A stretch of 64,000 nt of DNA from Orthonyx spaldingii (lineage: Eukaryota > Chordata > Aves > Passeriformes > Orthonychidae), in the NCBI GenBank assembly GCA_013397795.1, contig VZTJ01001391.1, forward strand, positions 1,245,349 through 1,309,348, read 5' to 3'. The translations under genes were made by a program, and so were the position numbers. The notes beneath the pieces are model-generated. The model was not told the DNA's origin. It saw only the letters and a list, made by a program, of their open reading frames with translations, and ran no database searches. Of this stretch, positions 52,801 to 63,849 are shown piece after piece. Within the stretch, counting starts at the first letter, position 1. Each line of letters begins with the position of its first letter.

Positions 52801-55800
52801 ATCCCAATTTAGATGAACAATATTGTTAGCTCTACCAGTATGAACATGTGCAAACTGATAACAATTTATACCAACTAGAATCTAGAGGGCAAGAATACAT
52901 ACAGCAAGAAAAGCAGAAGACAATGTTGTAAATTGAACTGTAGTAAAGCACTGATTATTACCATGTGAAAACAGAAAAACTATCCACAATGCCTATGCGT
53001 AAAGCACAATTGTTCAATAAACAGTTAGCATTCACATTTGGGAAAAAAAACCCAAAACCACCAAACCAGAAAATGCACTAATGCACGAGAATAATTCATG
53101 TTCTTGGACAAGCGGGAGTAGCTTTAAGCTGCAGGAGGTAGATTTATATTAGATATGAAGAAGAAATTCTTTCCTGTGAGGGTGGTAAGGCACTGGAACA
53201 GACTGCCTAGAGAAGTTGTGGACTTCCTATCCCTGGAAGTGTCCAAGGCCAGGCTGGATGGGTCTTGGAACAGCCTGGTCTAGTGGAAGGTCATTGGAAC
53301 TGAATGATCTTTAAGGTTCCTTCCAACCGAGGCCATTCTATGATTCTATGATTTTATAATCCCATTATTCTATGTTACTTCAGTAACATCACTCATGCAA
53401 ATATATGGAAAATTAACTGCGTGCCTTCACTTCTGACAACCTAACAGTGTGGCTAATAAGAGAACTGACTTACCAAAAATTTTTAGGAGGAGGATAAGTC
53501 GTTTTGTTGGAAATATGATTTCTCAAACTAACACAGTATCACCTTTTATGATATCATGGACTTACTAATAGTATAGTTGTATTACATTTCAAAGACTCTG
53601 CAGTATTTGACTTTTTTCTACAGAGCATTCTAAAATATGATACACAAAAAAATCAATACTATATAAACTACTGATGATGATAAAAAAATCAGAGATCTCA
53701 GAATGTAACTGTAAACAGGGAATCATCATCCAGCCGTGGTGTCAGTTGATCCTTGTCCTAGAACTACTTAGTTCCTTTGTAATACTTAGAAGGAAACATA
53801 AAGGCATTAATTAAAAAGTTGCCATGGTACAAAAATTATTTCCACAGACACCTCAAAAACAACTCTTCCTGTTTCCCATTTTCAAATGAAAACAGGCTAC
53901 ACAATCAATAAAAAGCATATACACAAATCATCAAGGACTTCAACTATAATTCGTAACCTGTGCCCAATACTTTGTGTTTAAGGTGGACTTAAGAAAGAAG
54001 ATGAATTTAATGCAGCAGCCTACTAACTTATAGACATTCAGAGCTACACCAGTACATACTACGGATTCTGCTGGTAGCATAGGCTGGAATCATGGAGTCC
54101 ACTGTTAACTCGGGGTGCAGAATGCAGCCATGTGTGTAGGCGTCCATAGGCAAGGAGTCTAAAAGCTCTCTATAGTGTTGCACCCTTGGGTAATACATGC
54201 TCCCCTCTTCTGGCATTAATCTTGGTACTTCCTCTGCAAAACAAAGTTAAAAACAAAGTTAAGAAAAGAAGAATCATCTAATTGACCGAAGTTCACTCAG
54301 TTATGTCCAGCTGGGACAAGTGACACAGCCACAGTTGAGAAAGTTTCAGTTGTTCCTCAGCATAACTCAAGAGTGTTGTTGCAGCTTAGAGAAATGTATA
54401 TTCATAGTTCATTTTAAAATGTTTTAATAATTCCAATTCCTATGCAGCAGCCCACATAAACACATATTTAAGAGGCTTTCAAATCAGACGACCAGACTCA
54501 GCCCTGTTACGTACACCTAGGAATGGGTGACCACGACATACAACCCTACAATGCTCACAGTTGGGCACAGCTGAGATACCACGATATTGTTACAGCTGAA
54601 ACATTACTACTGCTGCAATAATGTAAAAATTACAGTACAGGAATCCTACTCAAAACATGACTGGAAGTATTCTTGCCCATCACTGAGTTTTAACCTACCC
54701 TCAATCTACCTGGGCCCTGACTTCTTTTTTGATTAACAGGCAGCATAAATTATGTTCACTCAACAATGAAGTTTTCTTCATGCCTTAGAAATTGCACCAC
54801 TAAATCCCTGAAATACAAACCGCTGCCATCTTCACACCTATACAAAATACAGCTCTGCATTTCCTTCAAAAATTGAGGTAGCTTTGTTTTGTTTTGGGGG
54901 TTTTTTGTGTGTTGCTGTTGTTTGGGGTTTTTTGGGTTTATTTTGGTTTGGTTTGGTTTTTATCAGTACAAGCACAAAGAACTTCAAAAGCCTACACATG
55001 ATCACTTCCAAGGTTTCTCTTCCTGCTCTTTTACCTCTTCACTCCATTTTGGCTCCAAAAATAATTTGCTCATTCTACTTCCCTTGTTCCACTGAAGATT
55101 ATTCAGGATTAAGCATGTTTCTTCTTATCTCACAGAGAATCTGGACCTGCTGGACAAAGGCTCTGTTCAGCTCTGTTCAGTATGTTATTTTTCATGGCAG
55201 TGTCACGCTAGGGTTAGTGCAGCACAGTGGTGCTGCCATTCCCGGCCTCCATCTCTCCTGAACGGCTACGGAGGACAGTGATAGGTTTTACTTATAAAGG
55301 TTTACTTATGAAGGTGCTGGAAAACCTTCAGTTCATTTTACAGGAACATATTTTCAACCCACACTGCTAACTATTAGGAGAGACCATTTACTTGTGAGAC
55401 TATAAACATTTCCTGCCCTGAACGAAGAGTCCTGCAGGGACACAGAGCTGCCCCCAGCAATGCTGCAGGCTATGGGGCCAAGGGAAGAACCACATACTGA
55501 AACGCCCGTGGGATTACCATCTACAAACGTCGCTTCAAGGTAATCAATAATCTGCGTTGCTTCACAAATGATGTTTTCGCCATGGATCAGGACGGGTACT
55601 TCTCCAGAGGAACTCAAGCGCATGAACCACGGCTCGTTGTGCTCGCTCAGCGGCAGGTTCACATCGTGCTCCTCGCACTTGAGCGCCTTTTCGGCTATCG
55701 CCAGCCGCACCTGGAACGGCACGGTACGGCCGGGGTCATCACCCGGGCGGCATCCCCGCCCGGCCGCGCCCCGCCGCTGTCCCGGCCCCGCCTCGGCGCG

Positions 55801-55958
55801 CCCGCTCCCCTCCATCCCCCATGGCTCCATCCCTCCCGCCCCATGCCGCCGCAGGGGCTGCGGCCACGGCGGCAGGCGGCCGCCCCTTGCCCCCGCCCGC
55901 CCCTCACCTTCTGCGAGGAGAAGGACTGCGTCCAGTGGTACAGCACCAGCGGCGCCAT
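46481..55958 (-). CDS. GDAP1: GDAP1, complete six-exon coding region (join of exons 1-6)
   Basis: The six exons join to 336 codons plus stop. The product matches vertebrate GDAP1 along its whole length, a GST-like protein anchored by its tail in the mitochondrial (and peroxisomal) outer membrane, where it affects fission, redox state and calcium handling; human mutations cause Charcot-Marie-Tooth disease. Visible parts: an N-terminal thioredoxin-like GST domain (about residues 3-84, with LYHWT and SGEVPVLIHGENIICEA), a helical GST-C domain containing the GDAP1-specific alpha loop (about 140-205), the conserved LADVSLAVTLHRLKFLG segment, a hydrophobic stretch (about 270-287), a transmembrane helix (about 297-318) and a short basic tail ending SYF. 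The arginines equal to human R120 and R161 (here R98 and R139) are intact. Introns are 197, 1284, 2360, 450 and 4176 bp, all GT-AG. The frame is open throughout, so the gene looks functional. The start is the first ATG after an in-frame TAA and leaves the protein 22 residues shorter than human at the N terminus. Confidence 0.97.
48705..50510 (+). mobile_element. CR1 LINE, 5'-truncated and internally deleted, in GDAP1 intron 5
   Basis: The copy begins in the ORF2 endonuclease region (GVCYRP motif at about 48725), passes through the linker (NREGLMSDVV, then RPAWLNKELRL and YIGSKRR) and enters the reverse transcriptase (AWKSANVTPIHKKAQKEDPG, VPQGSVFG at about 50250). It then jumps at about 50278 straight to the 3' UTR and ends with repeats of GATTCTGTG. 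The jump removes the catalytic FADD box. A frameshift near 49500 and stop codons confirm that it is dead. The 5' part carries a 45-bp in-frame tandem duplication and a GAT run. It lies antisense to GDAP1. Confidence 0.93.
48783..48872 (+). repeat. 45-bp tandem duplication inside the CR1 endonuclease region
   Basis: The block GGCAGAAGTCTCTCAATTTC and onward occurs at 48784 and again at 48829, differing at a few bases. The 45-bp period keeps the frame and doubles a 15-residue piece of the dead ORF2 endonuclease. Ordinary CR1 copies have it once. Confidence 0.85.
50751..50765 (+). repeat. Poly-T (15)
   Basis: Uninterrupted T run in GDAP1 intron 5. Confidence 0.95.
51040..51154 (-). CDS. GDAP1: GDAP1 coding exon 5 (residues 172-210)
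   Basis: The 115-bp exon starts SKLLDHDNIKYLKKILDELE after a TTTAG acceptor and ends EETP plus one base before GTAAGG. It completes the charged, helical alpha-loop region. The only clear change from human in the first half is I for V in HDNVKYL. Confidence 0.96.
51605..51699 (-). CDS. GDAP1: GDAP1 coding exon 4 (residues 140-171)
   Basis: The 95-bp exon reads SQISNTESELKKLAEENPD and ends QKRLK at a GTAAGA donor. It covers the first part of the extended loop between GST-C helices 4 and 5 that distinguishes GDAP1 from ordinary GSTs. The acceptor (AATCAG) is preceded on the coding strand by 16 T and then a long T/G-rich tract (see the repeat at 51706-51755). Confidence 0.96.
51706..51755 (-). 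repeat. A16 and CAAAA/CCAAAA tract at the exon 4 acceptor
   Basis: On the GDAP1 coding strand this is a T/G tract ending in T16, a few bases before the exon 4 acceptor, so it serves as its polypyrimidine tract. Confidence 0.9.
53105..53375 (+). mobile_element. CR1 LINE 3' end in GDAP1 intron 3
   Basis: A typical CR1 3' UTR: AGATATGAAGAAGAAATTCT, then GAGGGTGGTAAGGCACTGGA, ending with GGCCATTCTATGATTCTATG repeats. About 270 bp, antisense to GDAP1, with no coding capacity. Confidence 0.92.
54060..54233 (-). CDS. GDAP1: GDAP1 coding exon 3 (residues 82-140)
   Basis: A TTTTGCAG acceptor opens the exon with EEVPRLMPEEGSMYYPR and it closes at ATSRIR plus one base before a GTATGT donor. It holds the start of the GST-C helices and the segment YPRVQHYRELLDSLPMDAY, which is unchanged from human. 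The arginines at human positions 120 and 161, recurrent Charcot-Marie-Tooth sites, are both present. Phase (1 base in, 1 base out) matches exons 2 and 4. Confidence 0.97.
54234..55517 (-). other. GDAP1: GDAP1 intron 2
   Basis: A 1.3-kb intron, GTAATC to TTTTGCAG. It contains a T/G low-complexity tract (54882-54961) and no recognised mobile element. Confidence 0.88.
54882..54961 (+). repeat. T/G low-complexity tract in GDAP1 intron 2
   Basis: Runs of T and G (GTTTTGGGGG, TTTTTTGGG, TTTGGTTTGGTTTGG) over 80 bp. Frames through it are low complexity. Confidence 0.92.
55518..55710 (-). CDS. GDAP1: GDAP1 coding exon 2 (residues 18-82, GST-N core)
   Basis: A TTCCAG acceptor is followed by VRLAIAEKALKCEEHDV, and the exon ends at ...EATFVD plus one base before GTAATC. 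It carries most of the thioredoxin-like GST-N domain, including the SGEVPVL turn with the cis-proline expected of the GST fold. It is nearly identical to human in this stretch (for example A for V in RLVIAEK, and EATFVD for EQTFLD). The exon is still GC-rich as part of the CpG island. Confidence 0.97.
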
Positions 55959-56170
55959 GCCCGGCCCGGCCCGGCCCGCCCGCGGCGCCGGAGCAGCGGC
56001 CGTGCCCGCCCCGCGCCGATCCGCCCTTGGAAATTAACCGCAGGGGATGCCCGGCGGATACGGGGGACACCCCCGTCCTCCTCCCACCCTCACCGCTCGG
56101 AGGACAGCCCTTCCGAAGGGGAAACCGCCTGCAAAGCCGTCTGCAGCATCCCCTAAGGAAGCGCAGGAAG
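55560..56170. promoter_or_regulatory. GDAP1: CpG island over the GDAP1 promoter and exons 1-2
   Basis: The stretch is strongly GC-rich with frequent CpG and the surrounding DNA is AT-rich. It covers exon 2, intron 1, exon 1 and about 200 bases upstream. No TATA box is evident near exon 1, as usual for CpG-island promoters. The transcription start is probably within 55,960-56,170 but cannot be placed exactly. Long frames on both strands here arise from the GC richness. Confidence 0.85.
55908..55958 (-). CDS. GDAP1: GDAP1 coding exon 1 (residues 1-17)
   Basis: It encodes MAPLVLYHWTQSFSSQK and ends at a GTGAGG donor in phase 0. The ATG has G at -3 and G at +4, a strong initiation context. Reading upstream in frame there is no other ATG before a TAA (complement of the tta at about 56034-56036). 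Human GDAP1 has about 25 residues before the LILYHW motif; here there are three (MAP). The exon lies in the CpG island. Confidence 0.95.
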
Positions 56171-57794
56171 ATGGATGCGCAAGTAAGGGAAGGTCACATG
56201 GCAGGGTTTTCCCTTTTATGTTTATTGGTTTATTTTTTTTTTGAACCAGTGCTTCCAGTAAGAATTTCAGGGACATTGGCAACATGCGCTTGGGGCAGGA
56301 AAAAAAAAAATCACCATAAGTCATCCTGAATTGGACCCTGTGGGCATAGGTCCTCTTTTGCAAAATGAGTCATAGCAAGAAGGAACAAAGCTTTCAAGTA
56401 ACTTCTTTTGCCTCTAGATGTGTTCTTTCAATCTCAAGAGAGAACGTTTCTTAATTATTATCTTTTTCTAGACAAAATTAGAAAATTGAACAGTTTTGCA
56501 GGGCTTTTTTCATTTTCCCTGTGTGAAGCAAATTCCTTTCTGAAAAGCATTTGATAACAAACAATGGCTTACATCATCAGGAAATGCCTCTTCTGTATCT
56601 TACATTGGAGATCGTTTAGAAGATGCAATTGCTGATAGTTCATTAGATGCTATCAGCAACAGCAGGCAGATTTTAGCAAAACAAAAAAACTGTGAGATTA
56701 CAGAGTTCGGAATATTGTTCTCTTCATTCTGACTGCTTAATTCCCAATAAAGGCGACTACTTCAGGTAAGCCTGATAACTCAGTCCCATGTGCCATTTCT
56801 ATATAACAAATAAACCCCACCATTAGTATCTCAAAGACCTGAACCTAGTATGTTGAGAGCTGTCCCAATAACAACTACATTTAAGGGAAATTTTGATTAA
56901 TGTTAAGGAAGGGAATGGATTTAAGTCACTGAGACAAGGTAATGGACATATCTTATAAATAAAAAGGAAAGAAACAAAAAGCCAGCTTCCAGCTTCTGTA
57001 CTGGTCATGGGAGTGGGCATAAGGGCAGCCCCATGCTTTCCTCAGAGACTACTCCCTGTTAGACTCACAAGTCAAAATAATCTCTTCAGAAGGTCATGCA
57101 TGATGAGAGGCTTCTCACAAATCCCAGCTGATAGCAGTGTTACTGATGGTAAATCCCACATTTGGGGGAAATTTAATTTAATTGTTATTCTTCAAAAAGT
57201 TGGAGAATGTGCTTAGAACTGACAATAAGAATGCAGTTGATGGCATGAGATAAATACATTCCAGTTGGATTTACTTCTCTCTAAGATACATGTCTAAGGT
57301 AAGAGTGCTGGAATATCCTCTCATGCACTGGGGCATTAACCTGTGACTCACTCATACATGGATATTTGGGTCCCTGCCTAGGCTGCTGTACAGCTGTTCC
57401 TCACAGCTAGATCTTACAGTAACTCCAGGCAAAGAACTGGAAACTGTTTTTTTAAGTTTACATGACCTAGGCACTCTTTCATGTTTCTGTTTTGCTTTTT
57501 TTCCTTAATTTTGCCTTTAAATCAAAATGTTGTCATTTTGTCAATGACCACACAGACCAATACTCTGTTTCTCTTGGTTCAGTTAATTAAATTAATATCA
57601 CACATGGACTTCTGTGTTTGTGTTACATTTTGTTACCTGGTTTAGATATCTAGAAAGGCAATGAAATGTGTCTATCTTACAACACAGTAAAGAAAGAAGG
57701 ACCAGTGAGAACAGTATTTCCTTCTTCAGGCCTGTTCAGACAGAGCAGCTGCAATTATATACAGGTGTTGCGTCTTCCTAACCTAGTCATCCAT
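56171..57794. other. GDAP1 upstream flank, no gene seen
   Basis: AT-rich immediately beyond the CpG island. No coding frame or repeat is recognised. A divergent transcript from the CpG island is possible but has no sequence support. Confidence 0.65.
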
Positions 57795-58283
57795 ATTGCT
57801 ATGACATACAGGAAGGACATTGACCTGTTGGAGCGGGTCCAGAGGACCCCATGGTTAGGGGGATGGAGCACCTCTCCTATGAGGAAAGGCTAGGAGAATT
57901 GGGATTGTTCACCCTGGAAAAAAGAAGGCTTACAGTTTACCGAATTGTGGCCTCCCAGTATCTGAAGGGAGCTAAATGAAGGAAAGACTAAGAGGGACTT
58001 TTTACAAGATCATGTATTGACAGGACAAGGGGGAATGGCTTCAAACTGAAACAAAGCAGGTTTAGATTAGATATGAGGAAGAAATTCTTTGAGGGTGGTG
58101 AGGCACTGGAACAGGTTGCCCAGAGAAGCCATGGACTCCCCATCCCGAGAATTGTTCACGGCCAGGTTGGAAGTGGCTCTGAGCAACCTGGTCTAGTGGG
58201 AGGTGTCCCTGCCCATAGCAGAGGTGTTGGAAGTGGATGATCTGTAAGGTCCCTTCCGACCTAGGCCATTCTATGATTCTGTG
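57795..58283 (+). mobile_element. CR1 LINE 3' fragment upstream of GDAP1
   Basis: It starts in the last part of ORF2 (GACCTGTTGGAGCGGGTCCA), continues through the 3' UTR and ends with GGCCATTCTATGATTCTGTG. Small deletions and stops show it is inactive. It belongs to the same 3' UTR type as the intron 3 copy. Confidence 0.92.
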
Positions 58284-61200
58284 GTAAATACCACCCCGAT
58301 GTCCATGTTTATAGTCCTGGTTCAGCGGCAGGAGGGAGCGCCTGCGGCGGGGATGCCCCAGCCCGAAAGGGCTGTTCGTTCCCACGCCTGACCACACGAG
58401 GCCTCCCTTTTCCAAAATACGGTGCAAAGGACCTTCCTTCTTCCAGAGACGAAGAAAAAGGGACGATTCCTTTCTCTTCAGGACGAGCACCTATCCATGC
58501 ACATATGTTTGCCCCTCTACCCTCTCATACCCACAGAAAAGCAAGGAAAAGGGCCAGATTATGTAAAAGCTCACCGCATCCTGGAAAACCTTGTTCCACA
58601 CGCATTTACACAAGGCTTTACACAATTGAAATAAAAGTCTCCTTCAGGCACATTTAACGTGTAAGTGCCATGAATACACAAATAGCACAAATGCAAATCT
58701 GATTTGTATCTTGGCGTTGTGTGGCTTCAAGCAGACCCCTAGCTCTGTGTGATAAATCATTTTTCCTACCACACTGATGTTCTTGTCCTTTTTCTCTACA
58801 TGGCATCTTGGGCCTTTTTTAGCATCCTAAACGTGTTTACCAAAATATATGTATATATGCATGCCCCTCTACAAATTTTTTTAATGCATGTATTTTAACA
58901 TCATGGAAAGAAAATAACATTTACAGATAATGCTAATAAATAAAAATCAATTTGATAAACAGTTATATAAATTGGATCAAAGATCTGGAAATCAGTATTC
59001 TGGTAATCAGTTTTCTTCTTTACTTCACCTTTCATATTAACAAGAAACACCTAGGTCATTAAAGTGATTGATGGAAGTTAAAAAAAAACCGATTTTTTTT
59101 CTTATCAGATCAATTAATTGTGCATATTGAAACTCAAGTTTATTAGACTAGCGGGACAAAAAAAATAGGGTTTTTTTGCTATGCAGCCAGAGCCATTATA
59201 GCTGAAAATTAGCTGGATTCTGTGTATGCATCATTAACAGATGCATTGGTTCAATTCCAAGTGCAGAACTGGCCTAATTGACAGCATTGCAGGAGTTAAT
59301 ACTCGTTGGGAAAGTAAGACAGGTTCTGTTCTGGACCTTCTGTCATCAATGGTTATTGCCTAAATTCCACTGGTAGACGCTGCTTTACTGGCGATGATGT
59401 GAGTCAAAAGAACATAGCATGGAACTCAGGTACACAGCTGAGACTTAATATTGACACAGAAACTTTCTTTAACATGACTGAAAATTTAGACATGCAACTA
59501 TTTACAAAGACTGAGAGCAACATTACGTCTTGATAGTCACAGCTGAGAGTATCTGTGCCCTAATTTAACTGCATATGAAACCATGGAGTAACAGCAGTTC
59601 TAGATAGCTGATTCATGTTCTCAAGAAATATGATTGGACAGTTACCATTTCACATCCAACAAAATCAACTTATAACAGAATTTATTTAGTCACTTGCAGA
59701 GTTACTTAACATATGATACTAGGTTTTCTCCAGGGATTTCACCACAAAATTCTGCCAATTTTTCCCTAAATACTATAGTATTCCTGTTCTGTGCAGGGGT
59801 TTCATATGGAAATACCTCAGAAATACTGCTTAATAATTAATTTTTATACATAAAATTCTTAGTTGTTTTATAGTAAGCCTTTTTCAAAATAGTTATCAGC
59901 AATTGCAATATAACAAAAATAGTAGTTGTTCTAATGTTATATAAATGCCAACAATTTTGCTGAGTGGAATGAATTTTCCTGAAATATCAGGCTTTTAAGT
60001 CACACAGAGAAAGATATTTAATATATTTACACAAGGTGAAAAAAAGTGCAGTTTCTTAGCTGTAAACCTTAAAACCTAGGTATTAACATTAAAGTTTATC
60101 CAGTCTATCACTCCTCAGGCTTTTATATAAACAGCATCTTTACTATAAAATCTAGCATATCATCCAAATTAAAAAGATTTAAAAGTTTTTTTTATATTTG
60201 CGCATGTTTGTTATCTCTGTGCACACGTGTAATATGCTGGCTCACAAATTTGGACCATTGCCGAGCTTTTAGGAACAATTCTGTATCATCACTTCACATG
60301 CTTCATCTTCCCTCACATTTACTTAGATGAGTAACCCACAAGAATGAAAACTCCTTTAGAACATTCAGCACAGAGAGCATTTAGAGCATCCAGCACAGAG
60401 GTACAGGTGTTGATAGCATCTAGGTGTTGATTTTTATACTGGTTTTAATCTAACAGTGATGACATTTTGTTTGCACAGCACTGTCTGGCATACTGGCTTT
60501 TGGTTGTCCATTAAAATTCACATTTTACCACAACACAAACAATGAATGTTAGAAATAGTACCTTCCAGCAATTGCCTGTGGCCAAAACCAGAGTGCACAA
60601 GTTTGACCTTGTAAAATAGATTGGACAGATGCTGAAACAAAGTCCACCAAAGTTAGAGGGGCGATTTGTACTGACTTCAATGAGTCCTGTACAAGCTCTT
60701 AGGTCGGTTCAAATCCTATTACAATCACGCTGCAAAATATAAATATCCTGTAACTGGGAAGACACCCAAACACAGAAAGCCTTAAGAAAAACTAAGGACT
60801 TAAACACAGTTTTGTAAAATGTTCTTTGGAGTCTCATGCAGTATTTTCTTTGACTGGAAAACAGTTTTAAAAATCTTTCCAGAAAAGTTATAGAAATCGG
60901 ATTATTTCCATCCCTGAAACAAACTCAAAGTTTAATAATTTTCGAAAATGTCTAAAAATCTTGTTACACTTTCTGTTGTAAACATGAATACTTTGCTAAG
61001 GTAGTTTGTAAATAAGTTTAAACATTTAATCTTTTTCCAGCAAACTGCTCAGGAAAATAGCTTTAAGATGCTTTAAAGCATAATTATGTACTTCCACACC
61101 TTGTCATTGACAAATCAAAAAATAGGGGCTACTAAGGAAGAGCCATTTCTGAGACGACATAGAAATATAGCTCTCATTTAAATAGGAAATTCTTGTTTCT

Positions 61201-62399
61201 TCAGCCTTAATTCTTGCTGTTTGCTCATCATGTTTGTGCAAGCTGGACTAAAACAGTAACACGTAAAATATTTCAATTAGCCTCCTTGAAATCTCAATTC
61301 ATGAGATAGTCAGACATCTGTGTTAGACAGAAGTTAAAAAAAAAAAAAGTGCTTTGAAAAGCTTAGGTTATCATCTGTCCCAGAGCACCCTGCACCAGCA
61401 CAGCAGCAGGGATGGAGGCTCTTCTACCCTGGGCCACCATGGGCTCCACACCACCACAGGAAAATCATGGTGGCTGTCTGGGTAACCCAGCTCATAAGTG
61501 CTCATGGAGGGGTGGGAGCTGTGGGGGTAGGTAGAATGTTTTCTCTTGCTAAGACCTTTTCCCCCACAATCTAAATCACATAATTTATGAATCAGTATTG
61601 CATTGTCTTTTCAAATTATAGTACAGCAGAAACAAAAAGGAAATTGTAGTGGTCAATTATGATACATCAATTTAGTGTATATTTACTGAATTTTGAAAAC
61701 TAATTAATTTGTATTGCTTGAAATAAAAGAACAGCAGACTATAAAACAGCTGGTTAAGTTCACTATCAAATAGCATGCAAACACAACATTCACCTAACTC
61801 CTCTCATAAGCAAGATCCTAATTTGTGAAAGTAAAAATAGGACAAGATACAGTTTTGGGCAGCAATAGATCTGGGCACTGAATCACTGTCTATGTTCTTT
61901 TGGCACTGGCTGAAACATGCTGGCACGATTTTTTCTCAACTGCATAACGTCACTCACAAATAGAGAACAAATACCAGAGCTACTGCTCTGAAAACACACT
62001 TCCCCTGTCACATTTAAAGAAATCCCAAAGAGATTTTCTTAAGAAAAACAGAGTTAGGATATTAGCGCCAGCTGAAGGCAGTAACACTTGCTGTTTAGCA
62101 TTTACTGAGTTCTCTGGAGAGAGGGTGAAAAAAAAGAAAGCACTATACAGAAAAAGGGATGAATTTAAATCCCATGTGTGTAACTGATACAAATGAAAGT
62201 ATGAAGTTGTCTCTGTGCCCTGTGCGAGTGCAGGGGAGAAGTGAGGGCAGCAGGCGATGGTATGTGTCTGAAATAACAAACCCTCTCCACTAACACCCGA
62301 GCTAATGCACTGGTGCGGGGGCAAAGCCAGAGGAGAGAAGCTGCAGAAGCTGAAACGAGCTTTTCAAATTTTACAGAGACGTGCAAACTGGTGGGGGGG

Positions 62400-62426
62400 N
62401 NNNNNNNNNNNNNNNNNNNNNNNNNN
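62400..62426. other. Assembly gap (27 n)
   Basis: A run of n follows GGTGGGGGGG. The true length is unknown. Translated frames across it are meaningless. Confidence 1.
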
Positions 62427-62442
62427 AGGTTGTTATAGTTGA

Positions 62443-62480
62443 ACATGGGTGGGGGAGGGGGGGGGGGGGGGGGGGGGTGG
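62443..62480 (+). repeat. Poly-G tract (G21 core)
   Basis: G run 62457-62477 with further G-rich bases before it, 30 bases after the gap. Such runs often stop sequencing and can form G-quadruplexes. Confidence 0.92.
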
Positions 62481-63490
62481 AGGAAGACGCAGTGCCTTGG
62501 CTTAATTCCTGTAGTGTCTGGTCAAGTCCATTGGGCAGAACAGAAAGGCAGAATTTGACCTGTATGTTACAGTCCTCAGAGCAAAATACAAACATTATAA
62601 AAGCATAGAAGTTATATTAACCTGAGTCAATATGAACAGAGCTTTGGGGCAAGGAAGTGAGAACATTCTTTTGGCCCAGGGGGATAAACTATCTTTTCAA
62701 GATGAAGAAATTAACAGGCTTTTTTTCTTGGCCTTGAATAATTAAAATTTCCCCTCTAATATGCTAGATAGGCCACTGCCACAGACCTTCAGGGCTATCT
62801 TACATCATATTAATACATTGCACAAAGTGAGAAATAACTGAAACTGGAAAAAAAAAATTAATCTCAGCTTCTCTCTGATTTCACTTTACAATATGTTTTC
62901 ATTCCAGTCTTGACATTGTGTGTGACCCAAGACAGTTGAACAAAGAGCAATTTTTCAGTTCACCTTTCCTCCTCTACAAAAGCTTCACGCTTTAGCAGTT
63001 CTAAGTCACTGGAAAACATAAGCTAACATGAAAAGGGAGTCTAGCAAGTACACGGTTCATATCTTAGAGTTGTTTTAATACTGTGATTAAATTTGTATTC
63101 CCCCTAAACTGCGTTTTGTTTGAACTCCATGGCTTGTGATACCGTTTCCTCCCGTTTTCTTGATGTCAGCTACTTCAGTGCTGGCAGAAGATCCCTCTGA
63201 ACTGCAGCTGCATTTGTAAATGTTTCATCAAAGGCCCTGAATGTCTGGTAAGCAGCAGACCTGGTGGGTGCTACGAATGTGATCTGGGTCTATCTCGGGG
63301 AAGAACAGCATGACCGTATTTACTGCCGATGCTATTCTGGGGGCTAGATGACGTGCTTCTCCCCTCTGGCTGAGCAACACTTGCCCGTTCATCTTTCAAC
63401 ACTCACTCCCAGCATGACAGGATGAAATAAAACAAAATTTACTGGTAGCAAGCGTACTTGCATATTGAAGACTTCCATTTTAACAACTTC

Positions 63491-63506
63491 ATACACACAC
63501 ACACAG
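63491..63506 (+). repeat. Short (CA)n
   Basis: About seven CA units. Confidence 0.85.
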
Positions 63507-63812
63507 TCTTATTTCAATAATCATGTTAAACCTTTTGTACTCTAGGTAAATACGATCTTAGGTTGCATTTAAAATAATAAAACCATAAGAAGATAAAGAA
63601 AAGTATTGCCTCATAAAATAATTCAAGCTTATTTGTGCCCATAATTGAACTCTTAGGACAGTGGCAACACAGTAGCTCCAACTCTGCACAACACCTCCAA
63701 ATGTGGACAGCAGCTGTGTCTCCCAAAAACTGAAAGTAGGGGGGGCAATACTGTATTTGTTAAAGCAATTGTGCACATAGGATCACCTCGTTCAAAATCA
63801 GGCAAGTAGTTT

Positions 63813-63849
63813 ACAAACTGAAACTCACTCAATACAAACTGAAACTCAC
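63813..63849 (+). repeat. Short direct repeat (16 bp, 21-bp period)
   Basis: ACAAACTGAAACTCAC occurs exactly at 63813 and 63834. Confidence 0.9.

Larger units (their letters stand above)
51700..54059 (-). other. GDAP1: GDAP1 intron 3
   Basis: A 2.4-kb intron, GTATGT to AATCAG. It contains a short CR1 3' end (53105-53375) antisense to the gene and the A/C-rich tract next to exon 4. The rest is AT-rich and shows nothing else recognisable. Confidence 0.9.

Noticed and set aside
55354..56070. 238-codon minus-strand frame over the GDAP1 promoter
   Set aside because: It reads through intron 1 into exon 2 and on into intron 2. The GDAP1 splice sites explain the coding part; the rest is GC-rich UTR and intron.
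55568..56329. 253-codon plus-strand frame across the CpG island
   Set aside because: Proline/arginine/alanine-rich translation of CpG-island DNA, antisense to GDAP1 exons 1-2, with no family resemblance.
60690..60730. GGTTCAAATCC, like a tRNA T-loop / Pol III B box
   Set aside because: No matching acceptor, D or anticodon stems can be drawn around it.
62165..62608. Frames running through the n block
   Set aside because: They are translated across unknown bases and a poly-G run.
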